This document shows positions 14,910 through 23,833 of a DNA stretch of 64,000 bases, one piece after another (within the stretch, counting starts at the first letter, position 1; each line of letters starts with the position of its first letter). The stretch is from positions 248,001 through 312,000 of the forward strand of contig NZ_AVCS01000006.1 of NCBI RefSeq assembly GCF_000498495.1, in the 5' to 3' direction. The stretch comes from Flavobacterium enshiense DK69. Lineage in GTDB: Bacteria > Bacteroidota > Bacteroidia > Flavobacteriales > Flavobacteriaceae. The notes beneath the pieces were generated by a model. The model ran no database searches. It worked only from the letters and a program-made list of their open reading frames with translations, and was not told the origin of the DNA. A program made the position numbers and the translations under genes.

Positions 14910-14938
14910 AAATCCCGAAGTCTAAACCTTCGGGATTT
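14910..14938 (-). terminator. Terminator after the C1 peptidase gene
   Basis: An 11-base stem AAATCCCGAAG/CTTCGGGATTT with a 7-base loop; on the minus strand it is followed by a T-run. Confidence 0.85.
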
Positions 14939-14966
14939 GATTTTTGATTGATGATTGTATGTATTC

Positions 14967-16163
14967 TTAAACGCCTAATTTCTTAGCGATAGCAGTTGGA
15001 ACCGCTTTTTTGTGTAACATGATTGCAGTTGCTTTGTATTTAGCGAACTCTTTACTCATATATAAATAACCTTTGTAGTCGTTTGATTGTCCCCAAGAGT
15101 TTTTAACGATATAGTATTCTTTACCATTTTGGTCTTTTGAAATTCCAACGATGTGCATACCGTGATCGTCAGTGGTTGTGTAGTTGTCGAACGCTTTCTG
15201 ACGCATTTCTTCAGTAACAACAGCTTCTTTTTTAGGGCCGTTGAACAAATCAGCTTTCTCATCAGCTGTCATGTCTTCCACTTTTTTCTCAGGAACGAAA
15301 GCTACTCCGTTTTTCCAAGAGAAACTTTTCTCACTTACATCACCAGCCCAAGCAACTGAATAACCGTTTTTCAAAGCGTTGTCAATGATATCTGTCAATT
15401 CGTTCATTTTAACATTGTACACTTGATCGAAAGACCAGTTGTCCGGCACCATCAAAGTGAATTTTGTGTAATATGGGTGTTCTTGTAATGAGGAGATTTC
15501 TACATAATCATCCGCATTAATTCCAACTACTTCTTTAGCGAAAGTTTCAGGAGTATACGTTTTTCCATTGTATTGGAATGATTTTGGAGCCTGACCCAAA
15601 TAAGAATCAATCACTGCCGTATATGCTTTTTCCCAGTTTGGAGTTAGTTCTCCGTTCGGATTGCTCACAACTGCTTTAAGAACTCCTTCTCCTATAGCAG
15701 CCATTTCAGCAAATTTATTTTTATCAGTACCATAGTTCAAACCTGTATAAACAGATTGTGGAACAGCACCATATTTTTTGTACATGTTGATTACATCGTG
15801 GAACGCACCACCATCACCTAAAGAAACAGCACCGTGCATACGAACATAATTTCTTCCTTTCTCGATATAAGCGTTTCTTGCCGAGAAAATCTGAGACAAT
15901 TCTACAGGTTTTTTGCCCATACGGATCATTTCTGACTCCAAGAAAGAGTTAGCAGAATAACTCCAGCATGTTCCGGAAGACCCTTGGTTTTTAATCGAAG
16001 TGTTCTCGATGTTAACTACATCAGTAAATTTGAATGATTCTTTACTTTTTTCGCTTGCATTGATTTTTAGCGAATTCACTAAATTATCTTGTGCATAAGC
16101 CGACGACATACTCACGATTAATGCAGATGCTACAAGAAAAGGTTTGATAGGAATTGATAACAT
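14967..16163 (-). CDS. Exported C1-family cysteine peptidase, bleomycin-hydrolase/PepC type
   Basis: About 398 residues from the ATG at 16163 (a start seven codons upstream at 16184 is possible but would leave almost no leader after the promoter box). The signal peptide ends SSAYAQ. The catalytic residues of papain-type C1B enzymes are visible: the nucleophile in QGSSGTCWSYSANSFLE (Cys near residue 66), His in TDDHGMHIVGI and Asn in IVKNSWG near the C-terminus. C1B enzymes are usually cytoplasmic aminopeptidases; the signal peptide makes this a periplasmic or outer-surface form, as is common in Bacteroidetes. A hairpin-like operator overlaps its promoter. Confidence 0.88.
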   Translation of the reverse strand: MLSIPIKPFLVASALIVSMSSAYAQDNLVNSLKINASEKSKESFKFTDVVNIENTSIKNQGSSGTCWSYSANSFLESEMIRMGKKPVELSQIFSARNAYIEKGRNYVRMHGAVSLGDGGAFHDVINMYKKYGAVPQSVYTGLNYGTDKNKFAEMAAIGEGVLKAVVSNPNGELTPNWEKAYTAVIDSYLGQAPKSFQYNGKTYTPETFAKEVVGINADDYVEISSLQEHPYYTKFTLMVPDNWSFDQVYNVKMNELTDIIDNALKNGYSVAWAGDVSEKSFSWKNGVAFVPEKKVEDMTADEKADLFNGPKKEAVVTEEMRQKAFDNYTTTDDHGMHIVGISKDQNGKEYYIVKNSWGQSNDYKGYLYMSKEFAKYKATAIMLHKKAVPTAIAKKLGV

Positions 16164-16194
16164 AGTTTTGTTTTTAATTTTCACTATTGGTTGG

Positions 16195-16222
16195 TAAAAT
16201 TATGAATTGTTACAATTCAAAA
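16195..16222 (-). promoter_or_regulatory. Promoter of the C1 peptidase with 7-base inverted repeat
   Basis: On the minus strand TTTTG (16218-16222) and TAATTTTA (16195-16202) flank a perfect inverted repeat TGAATTG TTA CAATTCA (16203-16219, plus-strand reading). A palindrome filling the spacer suggests a regulator site. Confidence 0.4.
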
Positions 16223-16260
16223 TTCATTTTAACAACAATTTATGTTTTAATTATGATATA

Positions 16261-16298
16261 AAAAATCCCTTCTTGAACTTACATCAGAAGGGATTTTT
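16261..16298 (-). terminator. Terminator after the S9 peptidase gene
   Basis: A 13-base stem AAAAATCCCTTCT/AGAAGGGATTTTT with A and T runs on both sides, 9 bases beyond the stop of the S9 gene. Confidence 0.85.
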
Positions 16299-16306
16299 GT
16301 GCTTTT

Positions 16307-18208
16307 TTACAATGTTTCTTTTAACCATTTGAAGAACTCACGTTGCCATACCAAACCGTTTTGCGGTTTCAGCACCCAATGGTTTTCTTCCGGGAACAAA
16401 AGGAAGCGGCTTTTAATGCCTTTTAATTGTGCTGCCTGGAAGGCTTCCTGGCCTTGTCCGATAGGGACGCGATAATCTTTTCCGCCTTGAATGATCATAA
16501 TTGGCGTGTTCCAGTTGTTCACCATATTGATTGGGTTGAACTGAGAATATGTTTTTTGCACATCAGCATTGTTTTTCTCCCAGTATGCGCCTCCGTGTTC
16601 AAAGTTGTTGAAGAATACTTCTTCGGTAGTGCCGTACATACTTTGTAGGTTGAAAACACCACAGTGTGAGATGAATGTTTTAAAACGGTTTTTGTGGATT
16701 CCCGCCAGATAGAAAACAGAGTAACCTCCGTAGCTTGCTCCAACTGCTCCCAAACGCGTTTTGTCTACGTACGATTCTTTGGCTACATCGTCGATAGCCG
16801 CAAGGTAATCGTTCATTACCTGTCCACCCCAGTCCTTACTAATGTCTTCATTCCATTTTACACCGTGCCCAGGCATACCGCGACGGTTTGGGGCTACCAC
16901 AATGTAACCTTGAGCGGCCATGGTTTGGAAATTCCATCGGAACGAATAATATTGTGTAAGTGCACTTTGAGGCCCACCTTGACAATACAGTAGGGCAGGG
17001 TATTTCTTGGTCTTGTCGAAATTTGGAGGAAGGATTACCCAAACCACCATTTTTTTACCATCAGTAGTGGTAACGATTCTTTTTTCGGTTTTGCTTAAAG
17101 ACAATTTGCTGTAAACATCCGTGTTTACATTCGTGATTTGTTTCCAAGTTTTATTCTTGAATTCATATGAATAGATTTCAGAAGCGTGGTTCATGTCGTT
17201 TCGTGCCAAAATCACTTTTCCGTCAGCGAAGCCTACAATTTCGGTCACATCGAAATCACCGCTTGTAATTTGTTTTACGGTAACAGCAATTTTAGTCAGT
17301 CCAGGGAAATTCACTTCGAATAATTGTTTCGTTCCGTCGAATGGAGCGATAAAATATACTTTTTTGCCGTCTTCACTCCATTTGAAACTTTCTACAGTTC
17401 CATCCCAACCTGCAGTCAGGTTAATGTCCATCCCTTTGAAGTGCACAATGATGTCGTTTTTGTCGGCTTCATAACCGTCACGTTTCATTTGCAGCCAGGT
17501 TAGGTTTCCGGTTGGAGAATATAGTGGGTGCGTATCGTATCCTAAATTATTTTCGGTTAAATTTTTTGTGGTTTTAGTTTCGATATTGTATTCATATAAA
17601 TCTGTATTGGTACTGATGGCATAAGCCGTTCCCGATTTCTTTTTACAAACGTAAACGATGCTTTTGCCATCAGGTGACCAGATGTAATCCTCATCCCCTC
17701 CGTGTGGTTTTTGTGGCGTGTCGAAAGATTCTCCTTTCATGATATCCATCGGAACCGTTTTGTCGTTGTTCTCAGTAAAGAATACGTGGTTGTACGTTCC
17801 GTCGTTCCAGGTGTCCCAATGACGGTAATTCAATCCGTCGTAAACCTGAGCATCTGCCTTTTTTAGGTCGGAGTACAAATCTTTGCCCAACACTTTTTCG
17901 ACTTTCACTTCTTTATGCGAAAGCGTATATTTTCCGTCGGAAGAAAGGTTTTTATTTTTCACCAGGTCTTTGGTGTCCTGAACCTCTGTTGCTGTCCCTC
18001 CGTTTAGCGGAATGGTGAAGAATTTAGAATTCGACTTGTTTTCCTCAACAGAAGGCGTAGATACTTTGTAAACAATATTTTTACCGTCTTTGGAAAGTCC
18101 GATTGGCGTTACACGGCCTAATTTCCATAATAGTTCAGGCGTCATCACATCCTGAGCAGAAGCAGATAGTCCCATCATTCCAAGCGTTAAAATAAGGAGT
18201 TTTTTCAT
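16307..18208 (-). CDS. Exported S9 family prolyl-type peptidase
   Basis: A 633-residue serine peptidase of the DPP IV / acylaminoacyl-peptidase group. Residues 1-18 are a signal peptide (MKKLLILTLGMMGLSASA). About 25-350 form the beta-propeller, with WSPDGKSIVYV-type repeats. The alpha/beta-hydrolase domain follows with Ser in GASYGGYSVF (near residue 492), Asp in GGKDYRVP (578) and His in EENHWVL (610). It likely trims peptides in the periplasm. It is a single gene with its own terminator. Confidence 0.92.
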   Translation of the reverse strand: MKKLLILTLGMMGLSASAQDVMTPELLWKLGRVTPIGLSKDGKNIVYKVSTPSVEENKSNSKFFTIPLNGGTATEVQDTKDLVKNKNLSSDGKYTLSHKEVKVEKVLGKDLYSDLKKADAQVYDGLNYRHWDTWNDGTYNHVFFTENNDKTVPMDIMKGESFDTPQKPHGGDEDYIWSPDGKSIVYVCKKKSGTAYAISTNTDLYEYNIETKTTKNLTENNLGYDTHPLYSPTGNLTWLQMKRDGYEADKNDIIVHFKGMDINLTAGWDGTVESFKWSEDGKKVYFIAPFDGTKQLFEVNFPGLTKIAVTVKQITSGDFDVTEIVGFADGKVILARNDMNHASEIYSYEFKNKTWKQITNVNTDVYSKLSLSKTEKRIVTTTDGKKMVVWVILPPNFDKTKKYPALLYCQGGPQSALTQYYSFRWNFQTMAAQGYIVVAPNRRGMPGHGVKWNEDISKDWGGQVMNDYLAAIDDVAKESYVDKTRLGAVGASYGGYSVFYLAGIHKNRFKTFISHCGVFNLQSMYGTTEEVFFNNFEHGGAYWEKNNADVQKTYSQFNPINMVNNWNTPIMIIQGGKDYRVPIGQGQEAFQAAQLKGIKSRFLLFPEENHWVLKPQNGLVWQREFFKWLKETL

Positions 18209-18282
18209 TGTTGCTATTTTTTGAAAGAAAGGCTAAAATTAATGATTTTATCGAATCGATTATTGTATTGGATTGAATTAAC

Positions 18283-18311
18283 AAAAAGCCCCGGCAAATG
18301 CGGGGCTTTTT
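18283..18311 (-). terminator. Terminator after the metallopeptidase gene
   Basis: An 11-base stem AAAAAGCCCCG/CGGGGCTTTTT with a 7-base loop. Confidence 0.9.
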
Positions 18312-18334
18312 TTAATTTCTAAAGAGGGAAAAAA

Positions 18335-21300
18335 TTATTTTTTGATGAAACGTTTTGTAGTTACGTTACCGTTATCGGAAATTTCTAAAAGATAGTTTCC
18401 GGATCCGATAGTTGAAACGTCAATCGATCCATTGTTGAATTTACCGTTTGCTACTGTTTGTCCCATCAAATTGTAAACTTTATAAGTAGCGTTTTCTGAA
18501 ACTTCCGTTGCGTTCAACAAGTCAGTTGCTGGGTTTGGATACAATTTAACCGCAGTAAGTGTATTGATTGCTACTGTTTCTTTGACAGTAGAAGTGATGT
18601 TCACGGTATAATCTTCCACTTGTCCGTAAGTGAATGTTTCGCAAGAAGTTGGTACTCCATTATATTTCAATGAAACTCTCATTCTTGTTGCTCCCAATGT
18701 TGCCGTAGCAGGGATTGTAAACGTTCCGCTTACTGGAGTTGTTGTAGAAGCTGTTTTGCTCCATACTAATTCTCCTGCATCTGTGAAAACACCATTTTGG
18801 TTGTAGTCGATCCAAACGGCATAGCCTTCAGGATAAACTGTCGAAGTCCAAGTCGGCGTAATCGTAATGGTATTTGATGTTCCACGAACAGCATTTGTAG
18901 ATAAAGAAGTGAAGTTCTCATATCCGGCAGTTCCTGTAGAGGTATTGTTGATTGATCCAAAAACGACTTTACCTATTCTCTCATCCGAGGTGTTGTTTCC
19001 TTGTGAAGTACAATAAGTAATCGATGTGGATAAAGTTGTTACGTTCACGGTGTTGCTCGCAGCAGAAATATTTCCGGCCGCATCTTTTGCTTTTACAGAG
19101 AAAGTATAAGCAGTCGCCGGAGTTAATCCTGTTACATTATACGTTGTAGTAGTAACGGTTCCTAACAAAGTAGTTCCGCGATAAACATCATATCCGGTTA
19201 CTCCCACATTGTCTGTAGAAGCTGTCCATGATAAGTTGGTTGTGGTTTGCGTGGTTCCCGAAGCTGTTAAGTTCGTTGGAGCAGATGGAGCAGTTGTGTC
19301 AGACGATGATAATGTAGTTACATTAACGGTGTTGCTTGAAGCAGAGATATTTCCGGCTGCATCTTTCGCTTTTACAGAAAAAGTATAAGCTGTTGCAGGT
19401 GTTAATCCTGTTACATTGTAAGTTGCAGTGGAAACGGTTCCTAATAAAGTAGTTCCGCTGTAAACATCATATCCAGTTACTCCTACGTTGTCAGTAGATG
19501 CATTCCAAGATAAGTTTGTAGTTGTTGCCGTTGTGCCTGAAGCCGTTAAATTGGTAGGGGCAGAAGGAGCGGTTGTGTCTGAGGTTCCTGACGTAATGGT
19601 AAAGTTTGTGTTCGAAACATCAAAGAAAATATGGTTAGAACCTTTTACCATGATTCTGTTCTGTGTGCCCGGAGTATTAGGAACAGTGATGGCTTGTGTT
19701 CCATCATTAGGTGATGCTGCCAATAAAGTAGACCATGTTGCGCCATTATTGTTAGAGATTAAAATATCAACGTTAGCACAGTTTACACCGTTTGCTGTTG
19801 TTCCTGCAACGTTCCATGTAACCGTTTGTGATGAACCGCCAACCCATGAAACAGCTGTGTTTGGTGCGCTTACAGAGAATGGTCCGGCAGTACCGTTTAC
19901 GGTAACTATCATATCATCACTGTTGTTAGCCGGTCCTCCGGCTCTGTTATCGCGAACCGTAAATCTGAAGTTTAAAGTTCTTGCTACAGAAGGTAACGCT
20001 TCTACTGTAATTTCCGAACCTGAGGTCGTAGTTGCTCCCGCTAGGGTTCTTGACATAATTGGGAAATATCTGGTCGGTGAGGTGGTCGGCGAATACGATC
20101 TGAATGTCGGTCCGCTTGTTTTTGTGGCGCTGGCTGCCGAACTCGCTCCTGTTTGTGATGATGAAGCATTGTCCATTTCTTCCCAAATGTAAGTAAGGGC
20201 ATCGCCATTAGCGTCTGTACCGGTTCCGGTTAGCATGAACGGGGTGCTTTTCGGAATAGTATAATCCAATCCAGCATTAGCTGTTGGAACTGAATTTCCT
20301 GTTGGTGTATTGGTCTGACAGGTTTTAGATTTGATGTTGTTGGTTACCTGTTGAATGCTTACAGCATGAAAATACGCATCCGAATGGGCCTGGATATCCT
20401 GACTAGTGATACCTGCGTATCCCATAATGGTTGAACCACTTCCCGGTTCCATATTTGCACCGGTACCTTCATTGTTCATTGAAAAAGTGTGATTGGCTCC
20501 GAATTGGTGTCCTAATTCGTGTGCTACGTAGTCGATGTCGAAGTTGTCTCCTGAAGGGATTCCATCAGCAGGAGATGTGTATCCGCTTCCTTTTTGACCA
20601 TTTACGCAAACGCATCCGATACAACCGGCGTTACCACCGCCACCAGTGGCTCCGAAAAGGTGTCCGACATCATAATTCGCTTCTCCGATAACCGAAGTCA
20701 AAGTCGACTGCAGCTGAGAATTCCAGTTGGACATCCCGCTCGCAGCAGAATAAGGGTCGGTAGATGCGCTTGTGTAAATTACAGCATCATTATTAGCAAT
20801 CAAATTCATGTGAACCCCAAAGTCTTTTTCGAAAACACCGTTTACGCGGGTCATCGTATTGTTGATTGCTGCTAATGCTAATGCTTTTGTTCCGCCAAAA
20901 TAAGCAGTATATTCACCTGTTACCGACATGGCCAAACGGAAATTTCGTAAAGTCGCATCGTCGGCATTTGGTCGTAAGGTTTCGCCTGAACTGGCAACGG
21001 CTGCTGTTGCGTTGTCAATCACCTTACAATCAAAATGAGAAAGTGATCTTAGTTTGTCTGCTTTTTTGAAAACTGAATAGGTTTTTAAATCCTGTGAATA
21101 CGGTTCGATGAAAACGGCCGATTGGTCAGCATTAACCTGCATGGTTTGTAAACCAAGTGGAGAAACACTGAAGTGGATAGTTGATGAAGGATTATCGATT
21201 CCCTGTCCAACATAGGATTTTATTTCCGGAAAACGTGCTGCCAGTCCGGGTTCCATGTTGGAAGCTTCCAGGATGCGGAAGCGTTCCATTTGTCCTTCGG

Positions 21301-21547
21301 CATTGGGGAATGATACTATTACACTTGATTTTTCTGTATTAATTCCTCTTTTAGGTGAATTAAGTAAAGCTGTTTTTAATCCGTTGATGTCTAATTCGAA
21401 CAGATTTTTAGTAGGTAAGGTAGCTCCTCTTTGTGTAGTAACAACGTTACTTTTTTTTGAAGAAAGCTTCCAGAATGATCCCCCGTTTTGCGCGAAAGAG
21501 GAACTCGTAAATGCCAGTAAGGCAATTGAGAGTAGTCTGTACTTCAT
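18335..21547 (-). CDS. Secreted reprolysin-like metallopeptidase with FN3, GEVED and T9SS domains
   Basis: A 1070-residue secreted zinc peptidase. In order: signal peptide (1-19), propeptide-like region, M12B-type catalytic domain with zinc motif HELGHQFGANH (343-353) and a following Met-turn-like IMGYAGI, a long Ser/Thr-rich region, two nearly identical fibronectin type III domains of 93 residues each (about 652-838), a GEVED-like domain ending YGQVEDYTVNI, and a C-terminal type IX sorting domain with LYPNPATDLL and a final TTKRFIKK. It should be exported by Sec and then T9SS, and degrade outside proteins. A TATATTTA box near 21596 may be the promoter. Confidence 0.92.
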   Translation of the reverse strand: MKYRLLSIALLAFTSSSFAQNGGSFWKLSSKKSNVVTTQRGATLPTKNLFELDINGLKTALLNSPKRGINTEKSSVIVSFPNAEGQMERFRILEASNMEPGLAARFPEIKSYVGQGIDNPSSTIHFSVSPLGLQTMQVNADQSAVFIEPYSQDLKTYSVFKKADKLRSLSHFDCKVIDNATAAVASSGETLRPNADDATLRNFRLAMSVTGEYTAYFGGTKALALAAINNTMTRVNGVFEKDFGVHMNLIANNDAVIYTSASTDPYSAASGMSNWNSQLQSTLTSVIGEANYDVGHLFGATGGGGNAGCIGCVCVNGQKGSGYTSPADGIPSGDNFDIDYVAHELGHQFGANHTFSMNNEGTGANMEPGSGSTIMGYAGITSQDIQAHSDAYFHAVSIQQVTNNIKSKTCQTNTPTGNSVPTANAGLDYTIPKSTPFMLTGTGTDANGDALTYIWEEMDNASSSQTGASSAASATKTSGPTFRSYSPTTSPTRYFPIMSRTLAGATTTSGSEITVEALPSVARTLNFRFTVRDNRAGGPANNSDDMIVTVNGTAGPFSVSAPNTAVSWVGGSSQTVTWNVAGTTANGVNCANVDILISNNNGATWSTLLAASPNDGTQAITVPNTPGTQNRIMVKGSNHIFFDVSNTNFTITSGTSDTTAPSAPTNLTASGTTATTTNLSWNASTDNVGVTGYDVYSGTTLLGTVSTATYNVTGLTPATAYTFSVKAKDAAGNISASSNTVNVTTLSSSDTTAPSAPTNLTASGTTQTTTNLSWTASTDNVGVTGYDVYRGTTLLGTVTTTTYNVTGLTPATAYTFSVKAKDAAGNISAASNTVNVTTLSTSITYCTSQGNNTSDERIGKVVFGSINNTSTGTAGYENFTSLSTNAVRGTSNTITITPTWTSTVYPEGYAVWIDYNQNGVFTDAGELVWSKTASTTTPVSGTFTIPATATLGATRMRVSLKYNGVPTSCETFTYGQVEDYTVNITSTVKETVAINTLTAVKLYPNPATDLLNATEVSENATYKVYNLMGQTVANGKFNNGSIDVSTIGSGNYLLEISDNGNVTTKRFIKK
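19030..19597 (-). repeat. Tandem FN3 duplication inside the metallopeptidase gene
   Basis: Two adjacent units of 279 bases encode FN3 domains that differ in only a few residues (for instance TSGTTATTTNLSWNAS versus TSGTTQTTTNLSWTAS-like changes). The bases differ mostly at third codon positions. This points to a fairly recent in-frame duplication. Confidence 0.8.
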
Positions 21548-21888
21548 AATTTTTTGGGTGTTTGTTGATATTTGTTTTTCAAATTTTCAGCGTAAATATA
21601 TTTAACATTTTTATTAAATAAACAATAATATTTAACAAATTTTAAATATAAAGACAGAAATAACACAAAATGAAGGATGGAAAAGCACCTTTTTAGCAAA
21701 ATAATGCAGGGTAAAAAGTTTTTTTTATTGTGAAATATGTATTTGAAAAGACTTTTTAGAGTAAAAAATTATGTAATTCATAATTCTTTGTTTCCTAAAT
21801 ATTTAGTAGGTATTCCGGTTTTTATTACAGAAAGGAAAGGCAGTTTCAAAAAATATGACTATTTTCACCGACTAAAATTTGTTTCGAA
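21548..21888. other. Intergenic region between divergent genes
   Basis: This AT-rich gap of 341 bases separates the divergent metallopeptidase and symporter genes. It holds a possible minus-strand -7 box (TAAATATA in plus reading, near 21596) and a 7-base inverted repeat AATTATG/CATAATT (21767-21785) that could be an operator. I see no small ORF or RNA gene that I can support. Confidence 0.4.
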
Positions 21889-23124
21889 GTGAAAAGCAAT
21901 AACAAACTCTTTATAGCGATTATCGTCGCATTAATTCTTGGTGTTATTTTGGGAGGTATTGTTCACTACCAATTTATTGAATCCAAGGAGGTATTTTCAA
22001 AAAACATAAAATTATTGGGTACCGTATTTATCCGAATGGTCCAAATGATTATTGCACCGTTGGTGTTCACAACCTTAGTGGTAGGAATTGCCAAAATGGG
22101 CGATATGAAAATGGTTGGCCGTGTAGGAGCAAAAGCAATGGGATGGTTTATTTCTGCCTCATTGGTTTCGCTTTTGTTGGGGATGGTGCTGGTAAATACA
22201 TTAGCGCCCGGAAAAGGGACTAATATTAAAATGGATGATGCTTCTTCGGCTTCCGAGTTATTGGAAAAAACACAATCATTTTCGTTGGAAGAATTCGTAA
22301 AGCATGTTGTTCCAAAGAGTGTCTTTGAGTCATTTGCTACCAATGAAATCCTGCAGATTGTAATCTTCTCAATCTTTTTCGGTATCGCATTGTCTTCGTT
22401 CAGCAAAAAAGAAGCTAAGCCCATTTTAAAACTTTTCGACCGCATTTCGCATGTGGTCTTAAAAATGGTGACTTACATTATGTGGTTGGCGCCGTTGGGG
22501 GTTTTTGGCGCTGTAGCTGCCGCTGTTGCGAATTACGGATTTGAAATCTTCAGTTTGTATGCGAATTATCTTTTGGCTTTTGCCTTTGGTATTATTCTAC
22601 TATGGATACTTCTGCTTTTAGTGGGTTATCTGATACTTGGTAACCGTTTGTGGGATTTATTAAGACGAATCAAGAGCCCGCTGCTGATTGCATTTTCAAC
22701 AACCAGTAGTGAGGCAGTATTCCCCAAAATGGTTGAAGAATTAGAGCGTTTCGGTTGTCAGCCGAGAATTGTGTCGTTTACATTACCGTTAGGGTATTCG
22801 TTCAATCTTGACGGAAGTATGATGTACATGACCTTTGCCAGTATTTTTATTGCACAGGTTTATGGAATTGACATGCCATTGGATAAACAGCTGACCATGT
22901 TGCTGGTTTTAATGCTTACAAGCAAAGGCGTTGCCGGTGTGCCGAGGGCTTCACTGATTGTAGTTGTGGCGACTTGTGCCATGTTCGGTATCCCGCCGGA
23001 AGGAATTGCACTTATTTTACCGATTGACCATTTCTGTGATATGGCAAGAAGTATGACTAACGTGTTAGGAAATGCGTTGGCAACCAGTGCGGTTGATAAA
23101 TGGGAAACGAAAAGCGTAAATTAA
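21889..23124 (+). CDS. Dicarboxylate/amino acid:cation symporter
   Basis: A 411-residue inner-membrane carrier of the DAACS (GltP/DctA) family, which takes up glutamate, aspartate or C4-dicarboxylates with Na+ or H+. About eight membrane helices plus two re-entrant loops are expected. The serine-rich loop AFSTTSSEAVFPKM, the NLDGSMMYM motif and the late GIPPEGIALILPIDHFCD are visible. It starts with GTG; no ATG is nearby. It heads a plus-strand run with dedA 20 bases later. Confidence 0.93.
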   Translation: MKSNNKLFIAIIVALILGVILGGIVHYQFIESKEVFSKNIKLLGTVFIRMVQMIIAPLVFTTLVVGIAKMGDMKMVGRVGAKAMGWFISASLVSLLLGMVLVNTLAPGKGTNIKMDDASSASELLEKTQSFSLEEFVKHVVPKSVFESFATNEILQIVIFSIFFGIALSSFSKKEAKPILKLFDRISHVVLKMVTYIMWLAPLGVFGAVAAAVANYGFEIFSLYANYLLAFAFGIILLWILLLLVGYLILGNRLWDLLRRIKSPLLIAFSTTSSEAVFPKMVEELERFGCQPRIVSFTLPLGYSFNLDGSMMYMTFASIFIAQVYGIDMPLDKQLTMLLVLMLTSKGVAGVPRASLIVVVATCAMFGIPPEGIALILPIDHFCDMARSMTNVLGNALATSAVDKWETKSVN

Positions 23125-23144
23125 TTATTTAAAAAAATATCCAA

Positions 23145-23828
23145 ATGAAAGAGTTTCACTGGACACAGTTGTTAAACCCTGAATTTTACATCAATCTCGA
23201 AATAGCCGGGCATCACATCGGAATTTATGTGGTTCTGTTTATTGTTTTTGCCGAAACCGGGTTATTTGCAGGATTCTTTTTGCCAGGCGACAGTCTGTTG
23301 TTCCTTAGCGGAATTTACAGTGAAACGCTAATGCAGGAATTGATTTATATTGAGAACGAATTTACCAATGTAGCGGTTTTAGCAACCTTGGTAGGGATTG
23401 CCGGAATTATAGGTAATGTCTTTGGTTATTGGTTCGGAGCCAAAAGCGGGCATTTCCTATATTCGAAAAAAGATAATTTCTGGTTCAAAAAGAAATACCT
23501 TATCCAATCCCGTTTGTTTTTTGAGAAACACGGTGGAAGGGCTATTATTTTTGCCAGATTCTTGCCTATCATTAGAACATTCGCGCCGATTGTGGCCGGA
23601 ATTGTTCAGATGCCAAAGCAAAAATTTATGTTTTATAACATACTTAGTTCATTCCTTTGGTCGTTCGTGCTGATATTTGCCGGACATTATCTTTATACCT
23701 ATTTATTAGAGCGCAATATTATCGACCTTAAGAAAAATATTGAATTGATCGTAATCGGTATCATCGTTGTTTCAACGGCGCCTTTAGTAATCAATTCAAT
23801 CAAAAATAAAATGAAAGTCAGAAAATAA
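23145..23828 (+). CDS. DedA family membrane protein (VTT domain)
   Basis: A 227-residue inner-membrane protein of the DedA/SNARE-associated family, whose members are now linked to lipid-carrier (such as undecaprenyl phosphate) transport. It has the family motifs ETGLFAGFFLPGDSLL (about residues 37-52), a glycine-rich GIAGIIGNVFGYWFG and FARFLPIIRTFAPIVAG, with four to five membrane helices. It lies 5 bases before the FAD oxidoreductase, so the two are co-transcribed. Confidence 0.9.
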   Translation: MKEFHWTQLLNPEFYINLEIAGHHIGIYVVLFIVFAETGLFAGFFLPGDSLLFLSGIYSETLMQELIYIENEFTNVAVLATLVGIAGIIGNVFGYWFGAKSGHFLYSKKDNFWFKKKYLIQSRLFFEKHGGRAIIFARFLPIIRTFAPIVAGIVQMPKQKFMFYNILSSFLWSFVLIFAGHYLYTYLLERNIIDLKKNIELIVIGIIVVSTAPLVINSIKNKMKVRK

Positions 23829-23833
23829 AGACC

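Noticed and set aside
19030..19597. CRISPR array
   Set aside because: The repeats are long, in-frame coding FN3 units without spacers; no CRISPR-like array was seen anywhere in the window.
19488..20192. A 234-residue plus-strand ORF
   Set aside because: It is the complement of the Ser/Thr/Ala-rich part of the metallopeptidase gene, where stops are rare on the other strand.
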